Source: Colwellia sp. (lineage in GTDB: Bacteria > Pseudomonadota > Gammaproteobacteria > Enterobacterales > Alteromonadaceae). From it: a stretch of DNA of 64,000 nt. The stretch covers positions 1-64,000 of the forward strand of contig JAHDIK010000002.1 in the NCBI GenBank assembly GCA_020630795.1. The letters run 5' to 3'. The position numbers were made by a program, and so were the translations under genes. Positions 56,357-63,918 of the stretch are shown here, piece after piece. Position 1 is the first letter of the stretch. Every line of letters starts with the position of its first letter. A model generated the notes under the pieces. It was given only the letters and a program-made list of their open reading frames with translations. It was not told the DNA's origin and ran no database searches.

Positions 56357-57786
56357 GTATTCTTCCCAACGAGAGCATTTATAGCTATCTCATTCGTTAT
56401 TGCTTAAAGGATGGTTATCCAACGTTAACTAGCGCCCTTAAATACTATATTGGTAGTACAAGTAAGCAATGGAGTGCTCAGTTTCCAAGCTTCATTTCTC
56501 AAGTTTCAGCATTTTCTGGAATACCATTTCAACAGCTTCTTTTTGAACACAGTGTTTATCCTGTCTACAGAGCATTTCTCTCAAAGGGAGTGGCAAATAA
56601 AGTAGAAGAGCTGTTACAAATAGGTAGTTCACTAAACGTTGAATCAAAAATGTCACTGGTTGCTAACCGTTTGCAGGCTTCAGGCGAGTTAAAATATTGC
56701 CCTTTGTGTGTGCAAGATGATCTTGAAAATTACGCTTGGGAATATTGGCATATTCAGCATCAGTTGCCGGGAGTTATTGCTTGTGTTGCTCATCAATGCA
56801 AACTCATAGTGTTTCAAATCAATAGGAAGCGTTTATTACTGCCTCCGACAGAAAAAAATATTCATTTATCAGCTAGTGATGCTGCAATTAAATTGTCAAC
56901 GCTTAGTGAAAGCTTATTTGAGTTAAACGACTTTATATTAAGAAGTGAAGTGCTTAACAATGTTTATCGCTATCGTTTGGTTGAACTTGGTTTAGCTACT
57001 AATAACAGTTCTATTCGAATTAAAGTTACTCAATGGCGAGAACAGTTAAAGCAATTTTGGGAGCCGGTTAGCAATGACCCTCAAATATCAGAAATATTAA
57101 ATAAACATAAGTGCTGGCAGTATCCTGCAAATTTATTTTATGGCAAAGATAAAGCTTTCCACCCTTTAAAGCATTTGCTTGTTATAGGTCACTTATTTGA
57201 GACGTTTGATGACTTTATAGCGCAATACCGCTTGGTAGAAAAAGGGTATGAACCAACCACCGTTATAGAAGATAAAACCCATGATAACAATGGTGATGAT
57301 AAGCCTGACGATAAAATTATTGCGCTTCTTAGGGCTGGCTACAGTTTAAGAAAGGCTTCTTCTAAATGTGACGTCAGCATTGGGTATGCGAAGAAGCTTG
57401 CTCAAATAAACGGTATTGCTATAGATAGACGAGTTCAATTTATTAATGAACCCGAGCGGCGTGACATTTGGCGGAAGTTATTCATAGGTCAAACGACAGA
57501 AAATATAGCTGACACCATGGGTATCTCTGTTGGTGCTGTTGAACAAATATTGTCTTGTTACCCTGAGCTTGTTCAGCTCAGGAAGAAAATCCGCTATTTC
57601 AATAAGCGACAGAAGCACCGACAAAACCTTATTAAATCAATTCATAAATACACCACTCGTAAAGGGATTAGGGCTGACTGCTCTGCAAGTTATATTTGGT
57701 TATACAAACATGACCATCATTGGCTTTATTTAACTTTACCAGAAGCCATACCAAGACAAAAAAGATATTTAAGTAAGGAGAAGTAA
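56350..57786 (+). CDS. tnsD: TnsD-like TniQ-family targeting protein
   Basis: A 478-residue TniQ/TnsD-type protein. The start GILPNESIYSYLIRYCLKDGYP and the zinc motif YCPLCVQDDLENYAWEYWHIQHQ...CVAHQC (about 117-150) define the TniQ part. The C-terminal half (about 315-478) contains two helix-turn-helix-like segments (IIALLRAGYSLRKASSKCDVSIGYAKKLA and GQTTENIADTMGISVGAVEQIL) and ends in a basic domain. TnsD proteins read a fixed chromosomal attachment site. The target here is unknown. The next gene starts directly after its stop. Confidence 0.85.
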   Translation: MLGILPNESIYSYLIRYCLKDGYPTLTSALKYYIGSTSKQWSAQFPSFISQVSAFSGIPFQQLLFEHSVYPVYRAFLSKGVANKVEELLQIGSSLNVESKMSLVANRLQASGELKYCPLCVQDDLENYAWEYWHIQHQLPGVIACVAHQCKLIVFQINRKRLLLPPTEKNIHLSASDAAIKLSTLSESLFELNDFILRSEVLNNVYRYRLVELGLATNNSSIRIKVTQWREQLKQFWEPVSNDPQISEILNKHKCWQYPANLFYGKDKAFHPLKHLLVIGHLFETFDDFIAQYRLVEKGYEPTTVIEDKTHDNNGDDKPDDKIIALLRAGYSLRKASSKCDVSIGYAKKLAQINGIAIDRRVQFINEPERRDIWRKLFIGQTTENIADTMGISVGAVEQILSCYPELVQLRKKIRYFNKRQKHRQNLIKSIHKYTTRKGIRADCSASYIWLYKHDHHWLYLTLPEAIPRQKRYLSKEK

Positions 57787-58290
57787 ATGACTATAGCAAT
57801 CAACCACTGGGTTGTATTCGATATTTTTAGTGACGATGAACTAACTGAATACTTTGGCCGGGCGTTATCTGGTTTTGTAACAAATGCTGGTAGCCCAAGA
57901 TTGGAGTTAGGAGAAAGAGTTTGTACTGCTGGTGTAACTGATATTTGCATGAATGATAAGCTTGTTCGAACAAAATCTGGAGAGGCATTTAACTTAAAAG
58001 GGAACGGTCAGTTTATTGAGCTTGCTATTGCTGATTTTGATTCATTTAGTCGAACCGGTTATAGCGAACAGCTATTTGAAAATCATTTATCAATGGAGCA
58101 AGTGCCGTCTGATATTAAAAGCCAATTGAACTTGCTTTTTAAATTTAATGAGAAAGTCATAGTTGAATGGTTGGTTAACCCCAAACGACCACTAAACGGA
58201 CAAGCACCAATTGAATTACTTGGCGCTGAAGAAGGCATCGAGCAGGTCCTAGGTATGCTTGAGCGAATGCGAACAGGGGACTTTTCCTAA
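57787..58290 (+). CDS. DUF2384 (Xre/MbcA/ParS-type) antitoxin-like protein
   Basis: A 167-residue protein. The last 50 residues (FNEKVIVEWLVNPKRPLNGQAPIELLGAEEGIEQVLGMLERMR) match the toxin-binding domain of Xre/MbcA/ParS antitoxins (DUF2384). The first about 90 residues (HWVVFDIF..., RVCTAGVTDICMNDKLVRTKSGEAF) are beta-rich and not recognised; no Xre helix-turn-helix is seen. It starts immediately after the TnsD-like stop and ends one base before the phosphatase-like gene. No RES-type toxin is nearby. A role with the transposon or with the phosphatase is inferred from gene packing only. Confidence 0.72.
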   Translation: MTIAINHWVVFDIFSDDELTEYFGRALSGFVTNAGSPRLELGERVCTAGVTDICMNDKLVRTKSGEAFNLKGNGQFIELAIADFDSFSRTGYSEQLFENHLSMEQVPSDIKSQLNLLFKFNEKVIVEWLVNPKRPLNGQAPIELLGAEEGIEQVLGMLERMRTGDFS

Positions 58291-58291
58291 C

Positions 58292-58618
58292 ATGAACATC
58301 TTATTCCTTTGCACTGCAAACATTCAAAGAAGTAAAACGGCAGAAGAGCTGTTCAGAGCGCTTGATAATAGCAACGAGTATCGGTCAGCGGGGTTAAGTG
58401 CCAAATATGTCAATAAAGCTGGCTCAACGCTTTGTACTGAGGAAATGCTGAAATGGGCTGATAAGGTGTACGTATTCGAAATTGAGCATATTAAGCGTAT
58501 CCATAAGCATACAGGTGATGTATTTATTTCGAAAATAGTGAACTTAGACATAGCAGATCAGTATTCTTACTTTCAACGAGAGCTGATTTTGACCTTATTG
58601 GAAAAGTGTAAATTTTAA
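58292..58618 (+). CDS. Small low-molecular-weight tyrosine-phosphatase-like protein
   Basis: A 108-residue protein with an LMW-PTP signature: Cys7-x5-Arg13-Ser14 in FLCTANIQRSKTAEE, and a late acidic motif NLDIADQY with Asp86/Asp89 as possible general acid. It is shorter than classic LMW-PTPs (about 150) but like the 105-residue subgroup whose C-terminus reads LDIPD-Y. ATG 58292 is one base after the preceding stop, so translation is coupled. An upstream in-frame start at 58259 lies inside that gene. Substrate is unknown; protein or nucleotide phosphates are possible. Confidence 0.8.
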   Translation: MNILFLCTANIQRSKTAEELFRALDNSNEYRSAGLSAKYVNKAGSTLCTEEMLKWADKVYVFEIEHIKRIHKHTGDVFISKIVNLDIADQYSYFQRELILTLLEKCKF

Positions 58619-58651
58619 GATCACGGTATAAATAATAATTAGGGCAGTACA

Positions 58652-58939
58652 ATGAAAGAACCTTTGACTGAACAATACGTTTTAAACAAGCTTAGAGAAT
58701 GGACGAGTGATGAAAAATTCACGCCAAGTCTTCTTATTTCACAAGATGATGCTTCATTTCACCTTGGTTTTTATCAAGGCATGGGGAACTCTGATAGCAC
58801 ACCTATTGAAAGGTTAGCCCCTTTATATAAGGAAATTATTAACCAGCTTTATCAGGAGGGAGAGCTGCAAGCTTCAGGTAAGGCCTATAAGTTTTATCCA
58901 GGTAGCGACTTTTTCAATAAGCTAGTTTTTAGTTCCTGA
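58652..58939 (+). CDS. Hypothetical protein
   Basis: A 95-residue soluble protein that I do not recognise. It looks mixed alpha/beta with no membrane segment or signal peptide (YVLNKLREWTSD, YQGMGNSDSTPIERLAPLYKEIINQLYQEGELQ). It starts 33 bases after the phosphatase-like gene, with a GGGCAG stretch before the ATG, and probably ends the long operon that begins at tnsA. Confidence 0.6.
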   Translation: MKEPLTEQYVLNKLREWTSDEKFTPSLLISQDDASFHLGFYQGMGNSDSTPIERLAPLYKEIINQLYQEGELQASGKAYKFYPGSDFFNKLVFSS

Positions 58940-59355
58940 TTGTTATCAGCTATAGCTAGTAATAGTTCATTTTAAGAGGAGTGAAACCCAGCATAAACTG
59001 CTGCGATAAATTTAAGTTTGGTTTTATCTTCTGAATATCAATCAATTGACTTTTTTTACTGTAAATTTCTGAAAACCGGGGCTCCTTATATAATTGAGGA
59101 CAATAAAAATTAAAATTGCCGAGATTACTTCTTCTACACTGGAAATTAATCATTAGTGGTTTTTTCTCATTTCGAAGAAATGAGGTATACCGACGCGTGG
59201 CGTCGAATAGTCCAGTTTCTTCTATTGACTAATTAACTTTAAATGTAACTTTTTTGTCGATTGATACTAGTTTTACAAAAATACAATGTATAAAACTATT
59301 GAAAGTTGTAGGATGGATTAATAAAGAAAATATTATTGTAAAACATGGAGTAAAC
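58940..59355. other. Intergenic region with two tandem hairpins
   Basis: About 415 bases without a convincing gene. Two perfect short hairpins follow each other: CTCATTTC-GAA-GAAATGAG at 59166-59184 and CGACGC-GTG-GCGTCG at 59191-59205. The reading frame upstream of the next gene is open back to a TTG at 59254, but ATG 59356 has a far better ribosome binding site. Confidence 0.55.
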
Positions 59356-60705
59356 ATGCTCAAGGAATTGGACCCGTATCAATTAACATCGCTCTTATTA
59401 ATATTATTGACAGCTACGATATTTTATATTGCTAATTCTACTTTACGCAAACGAAAGGTGCTGGCAAGTGAAATTGAGCGCAAACAAAAAGCACTTGAAA
59501 GTAAGTCAGTGGAAGTAATAGTCAATGAGTTACAGCAGTCATTACAAGAAGTTCAACAGAAGATAGACTCTGGTACACCTATTTTCAATAAGTTAGCTGG
59601 AACATTAAAGCACTCTTCAGAGCAGCTAAAGTATATAGATGTTGGCTTATTACCTCCTACCTTTAAGTTTGATGATCGTGAAGCATTAAAAGAGCAAATA
59701 GACGAATGCCTTGAACAACAGTTTAAAGTTATAAATAGTGGTGGTGCGACAACTGCTTATTCAGATTGGGAGTGGTTTGGTAGTAAAAGTAAAGGCACTC
59801 AAATGGTTAAGGCTTATCAAAGTTTATTGCTAAAAGCATTTAATGCGGAATTTGACGTAATTAGAAAGCAAATGCGGCACTCAAGTTACGATACTGCGAT
59901 TAAAAAGCTATATAGGCTTGAAGAACAGCTAGAAAAGCTAGGTGAAACAGCTAATGTTACTATTTCTCATGAATACTTTAACTTGAAAGAAGAAGAACTC
60001 CGGATTTGGCATAATGAATTAGAGCATAAAGAAAAGCTGAAGAAAGAGAAAAAGAAACAGCAAGCACTGCTTCGAGAACAAGCTAAGCAATCAGGTAGTG
60101 ATACTGACGAACTAGAAGATGATATCTATTATCGTAAATCTGATTTGAAGAAAGCTCAAAAGCTAGCTCAGCAATTACATGGAGCAGGCGCAGCTGACAT
60201 GGAACTGAAAATCAGTCGAATGCAAAAGGAAATTGACAAGCTTGAAGCTAAATTTGAAAGAGCAACTTCACAAGCCCAAATAACGAAAGTTGGTTATATT
60301 TACGTAATATCAAATATAGGCAGTTTTGGTGAAGGAGTTGTGAAAATTGGAATGACACGTCGACTTGAACCTATGGATCGTGTTAATGAGTTGGGTGACG
60401 CAAGTGTTCCGTTTAAGTTTGATGTTCACACACTGGCTTTCGTTGATAATGCCCCAAGAATCGAAAAAACATTACACCGTAAATTCAATGACAAGCGTGT
60501 AAATGTAGAAAATCATCGTAAAGAGTTCTTTAAAGTTACTCCACAAGAAGTTGCTGTTGCAATGGAGGAACTAGATATCGAGTGTGATTGGTATTTTGAT
60601 GTTGAAGCTAAACAGTTTAGAGAGAGCTTACTTATGAGAGAAGCACTTAAACAAGAGGCTACTAAAACTCAAACAGCTTCAAGCCACTTACCAGAATCAA
60701 TATAG
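59356..60705 (+). CDS. Membrane-anchored DUF4041/GIY-YIG protein 1
   Basis: A 449-residue protein starting at ATG 59356, five bases after GGAG. A single hydrophobic helix at about 10-27 is followed by coiled coil, a DUF4041-like region (about 80-230, GLLPPTFKFDDREALKEQIDECL) and a second, highly charged coiled coil (about 230-305). The C-terminal domain (about 312-400) is GIY-YIG-like of the T5orf172/MUG113 type: GYIYVISN, EGVVKIGMTRR, a Glu in RIEKTLHRKF and NHRKEFF. The membrane anchor plus nuclease-like domain suggest action at the cell envelope, perhaps on incoming DNA. It is followed 11 bases later by a paralogue. Confidence 0.78.
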   Translation: MLKELDPYQLTSLLLILLTATIFYIANSTLRKRKVLASEIERKQKALESKSVEVIVNELQQSLQEVQQKIDSGTPIFNKLAGTLKHSSEQLKYIDVGLLPPTFKFDDREALKEQIDECLEQQFKVINSGGATTAYSDWEWFGSKSKGTQMVKAYQSLLLKAFNAEFDVIRKQMRHSSYDTAIKKLYRLEEQLEKLGETANVTISHEYFNLKEEELRIWHNELEHKEKLKKEKKKQQALLREQAKQSGSDTDELEDDIYYRKSDLKKAQKLAQQLHGAGAADMELKISRMQKEIDKLEAKFERATSQAQITKVGYIYVISNIGSFGEGVVKIGMTRRLEPMDRVNELGDASVPFKFDVHTLAFVDNAPRIEKTLHRKFNDKRVNVENHRKEFFKVTPQEVAVAMEELDIECDWYFDVEAKQFRESLLMREALKQEATKTQTASSHLPESI

Positions 60706-60716
60706 AGGAGTCGAAT

Positions 60717-61988
60717 ATGTATATTACTATTGCTTTATCTGTACTTTTTTCGATATCAATCTATTTCTTGATAGTTTCTCGTTCAAAACTAAATGAACTT
60801 GAAGCTCAAAATATGGATATTCAAAAAACTTATGAACCTGCATCACTTGAAGAAAAAAAACTATCTCAATTATCAAATGAATACAGTACGTTACAATCCA
60901 GTTACCAAGAAAAGCTAGCTACATTACGTAAATCTGAAAAACGTTTGTCACAATACTATTTAGGTGTTGGTACAACTGATTCAGTTTCTTATAAAAGCCT
61001 TACGAAAGAAGAAAGTATTGATGCCGTTGAAGCTCGGCTTTTAGATATTAAAACTTCGCTGAAACACTTAGTAAGTGAAAAGAAAGCGTGTATATGTAGT
61101 ATGGGGAAAGATGTTGTTGTTAACGGTAAAAAGTCAGAGGCAAAAAAACTATTTAATCGTGAGATAAAGCTTCGTCTTCGTTGCTTAGATAATGAATTCA
61201 AAGCTGCGTTAGCAATAATAGATTGGAATAATGTCAACCGTATTATTCAAAGAACTAAAGATACATTTAGTGAAATTAATGCAACGGGTTCAATAGTCAA
61301 AACTTATCTGAAAGATCAGTATTTAAATCTAAAGATTGAAGAGTTGAGACTTACATATGAATTAAACCAAATTAAACAAGACATAAAAGAAGCTGAACGT
61401 GAGGAAGCTCAGATAGTTCGCGAAGCCGAGCGAGAAGAAAAGCGTATTAAAGCAGCAGCTGAAAAAGCCGAGAAAGATCGTAAGCTAATGGAAAAGCTAG
61501 TGGCAGAAGAGTTGAGTAAACTTGAGTCTAGTTCGGAAGAGCAAAAAGCTTTATACGAACTTCATAAACAACAGTTGCATGACTTGAGAGAGAAAGAAAA
61601 GCGTGCTGTTTCTTTAGCTCAAACAACTAGAGCCGGTTATGTGTATATCATATCTAATGAAACCTCTTTTGGTGAAGGTGTAGTTAAAATAGGTATGACT
61701 AGGCGTGCAGATCCAAATGATAGGGTAAAAGAGCTGGGTGATGCTTCTGTTCCTGAGCTTTTTGATGTTCATGCTTTTGTGTTTACTGAGGATGCACCTG
61801 TTCTTGAAAAGTTTCTGCATAACGAATTTTCAGATCAAAGAGTTAACTTAGTTAACGGTCGAAAAGAGTTTTTTTATACAAAACCAAATGATGTTCTTTC
61901 TAAACTCAAAGAATATGGTCAAAACATAGAAATAAATGAATTCGAAGTTGAGTTAAAAGAGGTAGTACCTAGCAACCCTGAGCTCTAA
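60717..61988 (+). CDS. Membrane-anchored DUF4041/GIY-YIG protein 2
   Basis: A 423-residue paralogue of the preceding protein, with GAGGAG before its ATG. An N-terminal helix (about 2-20) is followed by coiled coil, a DUF4041 block (about 95-215, VVVNGKKSEAKKLFNREIKLRLRCLDNEF) and a long Glu/Lys/Arg-rich coiled coil (about 215-300). The GIY-YIG-like domain at about 304-390 (GYVYIISN, EGVVKIGMTRR, ELGDASVPELFDVHA, LEKFLHNEF, NGRKEFF) is almost identical in key motifs to protein 1, while the rest has diverged. Retention of both copies suggests a heteromeric membrane complex, which is inference. Confidence 0.8.
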   Translation: MYITIALSVLFSISIYFLIVSRSKLNELEAQNMDIQKTYEPASLEEKKLSQLSNEYSTLQSSYQEKLATLRKSEKRLSQYYLGVGTTDSVSYKSLTKEESIDAVEARLLDIKTSLKHLVSEKKACICSMGKDVVVNGKKSEAKKLFNREIKLRLRCLDNEFKAALAIIDWNNVNRIIQRTKDTFSEINATGSIVKTYLKDQYLNLKIEELRLTYELNQIKQDIKEAEREEAQIVREAEREEKRIKAAAEKAEKDRKLMEKLVAEELSKLESSSEEQKALYELHKQQLHDLREKEKRAVSLAQTTRAGYVYIISNETSFGEGVVKIGMTRRADPNDRVKELGDASVPELFDVHAFVFTEDAPVLEKFLHNEFSDQRVNLVNGRKEFFYTKPNDVLSKLKEYGQNIEINEFEVELKEVVPSNPEL

Positions 61989-62159
61989 AGTAATTTGTAG
62001 TAGCTCATATCTGATCTTGCAGTTTCGATGAATAACTTTGGACTTCACCTGACAGGCAACTTTAAGCTATCAAGAGAGGTTCGTTATCACTTACAACGAT
62101 TTGAACATTTTTACAAAGCGGACGTTTAAGTAACTCAACCTTACCCAAAAGGATTAATT

Positions 62160-62275
62160 TGATTTATTCATAGCTATTTATAAATCAAAATCCCTCTGGA
62201 TATGATTTATAAAATACAGGCTTTTAAATCATAATTCGATATAAAGTGATTTATAACGAACAAAGGTTTAAATCA
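62160..62275. repeat. Array of three 28-29 base palindromes
   Basis: Three dyads with TGATTTA at the left and TAAATCA at the right occupy 62160-62187, 62203-62231 and 62247-62275, a period of 43-44 bases. The first also has a self-complementary centre ATAGCTAT and is symmetric at 24 of 28 positions. The array lies in the 352-base gap 61989-62340, where no gene was recognised. Regular helical spacing suggests a protein-binding or recombination site. Confidence 0.8.
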
Positions 62276-62287
62276 CATGTATCTGTA

Positions 62288-62309
62288 GTGGTCAACTAAT
62301 TTTGGCCAC
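62288..62309. repeat. Imperfect hairpin near the ankyrin gene end
   Basis: GTGGTCAA and TTGGCCAC (one mismatch, G-U in RNA) flank a six-base loop, 31 bases beyond the ankyrin gene stop. It may end that minus-strand gene or be a remnant of an insertion-sequence end; it is too short to decide. Confidence 0.45.
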
Positions 62310-62340
62310 TTTAGTTCTACGTGCCTAGCTACCTTGAGCT

Positions 62341-63918
62341 CTAACTTAATTCATGCCCATTTACTTGTGAATTAGTAAGTAAATGCGCAAATAATCTTTT
62401 ATAGTTATCATGACTAACTACCTGCCTTTGCTCAGCTTGCAACTGCATAGATAAAAAAATGTAACGATCATCATTGTTAGCTAGTTCTTCCGCAAGCATT
62501 AATGGAGTTCTATAGTTAAATTCTTTTTCATCTAGTAAATGCGGGAAGTTATTCATAAGTAACTCAGCTATTTTTATTTCCCCCATTCTTACAGCAGTAT
62601 GAAGCGCTGTAGCGCCCTCAATGGAAGTAATACGCTCATCAATTTTGTATCTAATAAGTAATTTTACACACTCTAATGTGCGACTAGCACAGGCTGAGTG
62701 CAGTGCTGTTCTGCCTTTAATATCTTGTAAGTTAGGATTAGCACCAGATTTTAATAGCGCTTCAGCCGTCTCATAATCTTTGTTATGTACAGCTATCATT
62801 AGTGGTGTTTGCTGCTTGAAGTCAGAAAGGTCAACAATTTTTGGCCACTCAAAAATGACTTCCCTTAACCTTGAAAGTTGATTATGCCATATAGACTTCA
62901 TTTCTTTAATTGACTCTGAGTAATATGGTGAGCCATTCAATACTGAACTTTTTGCTAACATCTCATATGAAATTTTGAGTAATAATAAGATAATGCTATC
63001 GGACTGCGGTGACTTTAGTTGCTTATTTTTTAAGTTATTGTGTTTATTAAGCACATGTTTAATTGATTCATTGTTTTGTATGCAAGGCATAAAGTCCTTT
63101 ATGAATGCCTCAAAATCTTTTTTAGATGCTGAATATAGGGGCTCATAAGCAGGGTATTCTTTATATAGACGGGTCCAAAAGTACTCGTGAAGTTGGCGGG
63201 ACGCATCGAAGATATTTGTAGAACTAAAGTCGCCTTTAGGCTCCCAACCACCAAAAAACATAATATCTCTAAAGTAAGTTTCATGATTGGTAGGTATTAG
63301 TTTTTGATTAGAAATAGCTAATGCAAAAGCATCACGAGCTAACTTTCCACGTAAAGCTCCAAAGCTACGAACCTTACACTCATCTATAGCCTTTTTTAGT
63401 AGCTTTTCAGCTTCCTTTAGCTTGTTTTGACCTATGCAATGATAAGCGTTTAATTTAAGTAGTAATGGCAACCAATATTGATGTTCAGGGTTACTCCAAG
63501 CTAGCTTTAAAAGTTCTTCTATTTGTGTTTCTGTTTTTCTATCAAATTTATCTTGGTTTAATAACCAGTTTAGTTCGAGTATTGCACTTTTAATTTTGTC
63601 ATCATTTGATTTTGCTAACTCTTTCAATCTTGCAAAAACTAGTTGAGTGACCTTGGGGTTAGGGTAGTCACCTTTAGCTAACTCGTAGACTAATTTAAAA
63701 TCATTAATGCATTTTAATAGCTTAAACGGGGCTTTATTCTGCTTTAGCTTTGTGCCGTAACTTTCAATGTTTTCATTTAAGGTTTGAGTGTACTGAATAT
63801 AATTAATAAAGTTTTTGCTAATTTGTTCCATACTTTCTTTGTTAATAGGAAATATATCATCAAGAAAAGTTTCTCTTTCAGCTTCTGAAAATATATCAGT
63901 TAAGCGAGGCGCAACCAT
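62341..63918 (-). CDS. Ankyrin-repeat protein, possibly cut by the window edge
   Basis: A protein of at least 525 residues. Residues 1-350 are helical and TPR-like in feel but not clearly assigned. Residues about 368-490 hold four ankyrin repeats (TPLMIAVHNKDYETAEALLKSGANPN, GRTALHSACASRTLECVKLL, GATALHTAVRMGEIKIAELL, RTPLMLAEELA). Ankyrin repeats mediate protein binding. ATG 63918 has no good ribosome binding site, and the frame stays open to base 64000, so the true start may lie outside the window. It points toward the GIY-YIG pair. Function is unknown. Confidence 0.75.
   Translation of the reverse strand: MVAPRLTDIFSEAERETFLDDIFPINKESMEQISKNFINYIQYTQTLNENIESYGTKLKQNKAPFKLLKCINDFKLVYELAKGDYPNPKVTQLVFARLKELAKSNDDKIKSAILELNWLLNQDKFDRKTETQIEELLKLAWSNPEHQYWLPLLLKLNAYHCIGQNKLKEAEKLLKKAIDECKVRSFGALRGKLARDAFALAISNQKLIPTNHETYFRDIMFFGGWEPKGDFSSTNIFDASRQLHEYFWTRLYKEYPAYEPLYSASKKDFEAFIKDFMPCIQNNESIKHVLNKHNNLKNKQLKSPQSDSIILLLLKISYEMLAKSSVLNGSPYYSESIKEMKSIWHNQLSRLREVIFEWPKIVDLSDFKQQTPLMIAVHNKDYETAEALLKSGANPNLQDIKGRTALHSACASRTLECVKLLIRYKIDERITSIEGATALHTAVRMGEIKIAELLMNNFPHLLDEKEFNYRTPLMLAEELANNDDRYIFLSMQLQAEQRQVVSHDNYKRLFAHLLTNSQVNGHELS

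Larger units (their letters stand above)
50914..57786 (+). mobile_element. Tn7-like transposition module (tnsABC plus two TniQ genes)
   Basis: Five abutting genes encode a TnsA endonuclease, TnsB DDE transposase, TnsC AAA+ regulator and two TniQ-family targeting proteins. The transposon ends with repeated TnsB sites were not found by eye: neither the 247 bases before tnsA nor the region to the window end shows an obvious TGT-started terminal repeat pair. The element borders are therefore undefined. No cas genes or CRISPR array are present. Confidence 0.88.

Noticed and set aside
50914-57786. CRISPR-associated transposon
   Set aside because: TniQ genes raise the idea, but there are no cas genes, no CRISPR repeats and a TnsD-type selector is present.
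58956-59153. Minus-strand open frame of 65 codons
   Set aside because: No recognisable family, no ribosome binding site and it lies in a gap that mostly looks non-coding.
62160-62275. CRISPR array
   Set aside because: Repeats are 28-29 bases but differ inside, and the spacers are only 15-16 bases; there are no cas genes.
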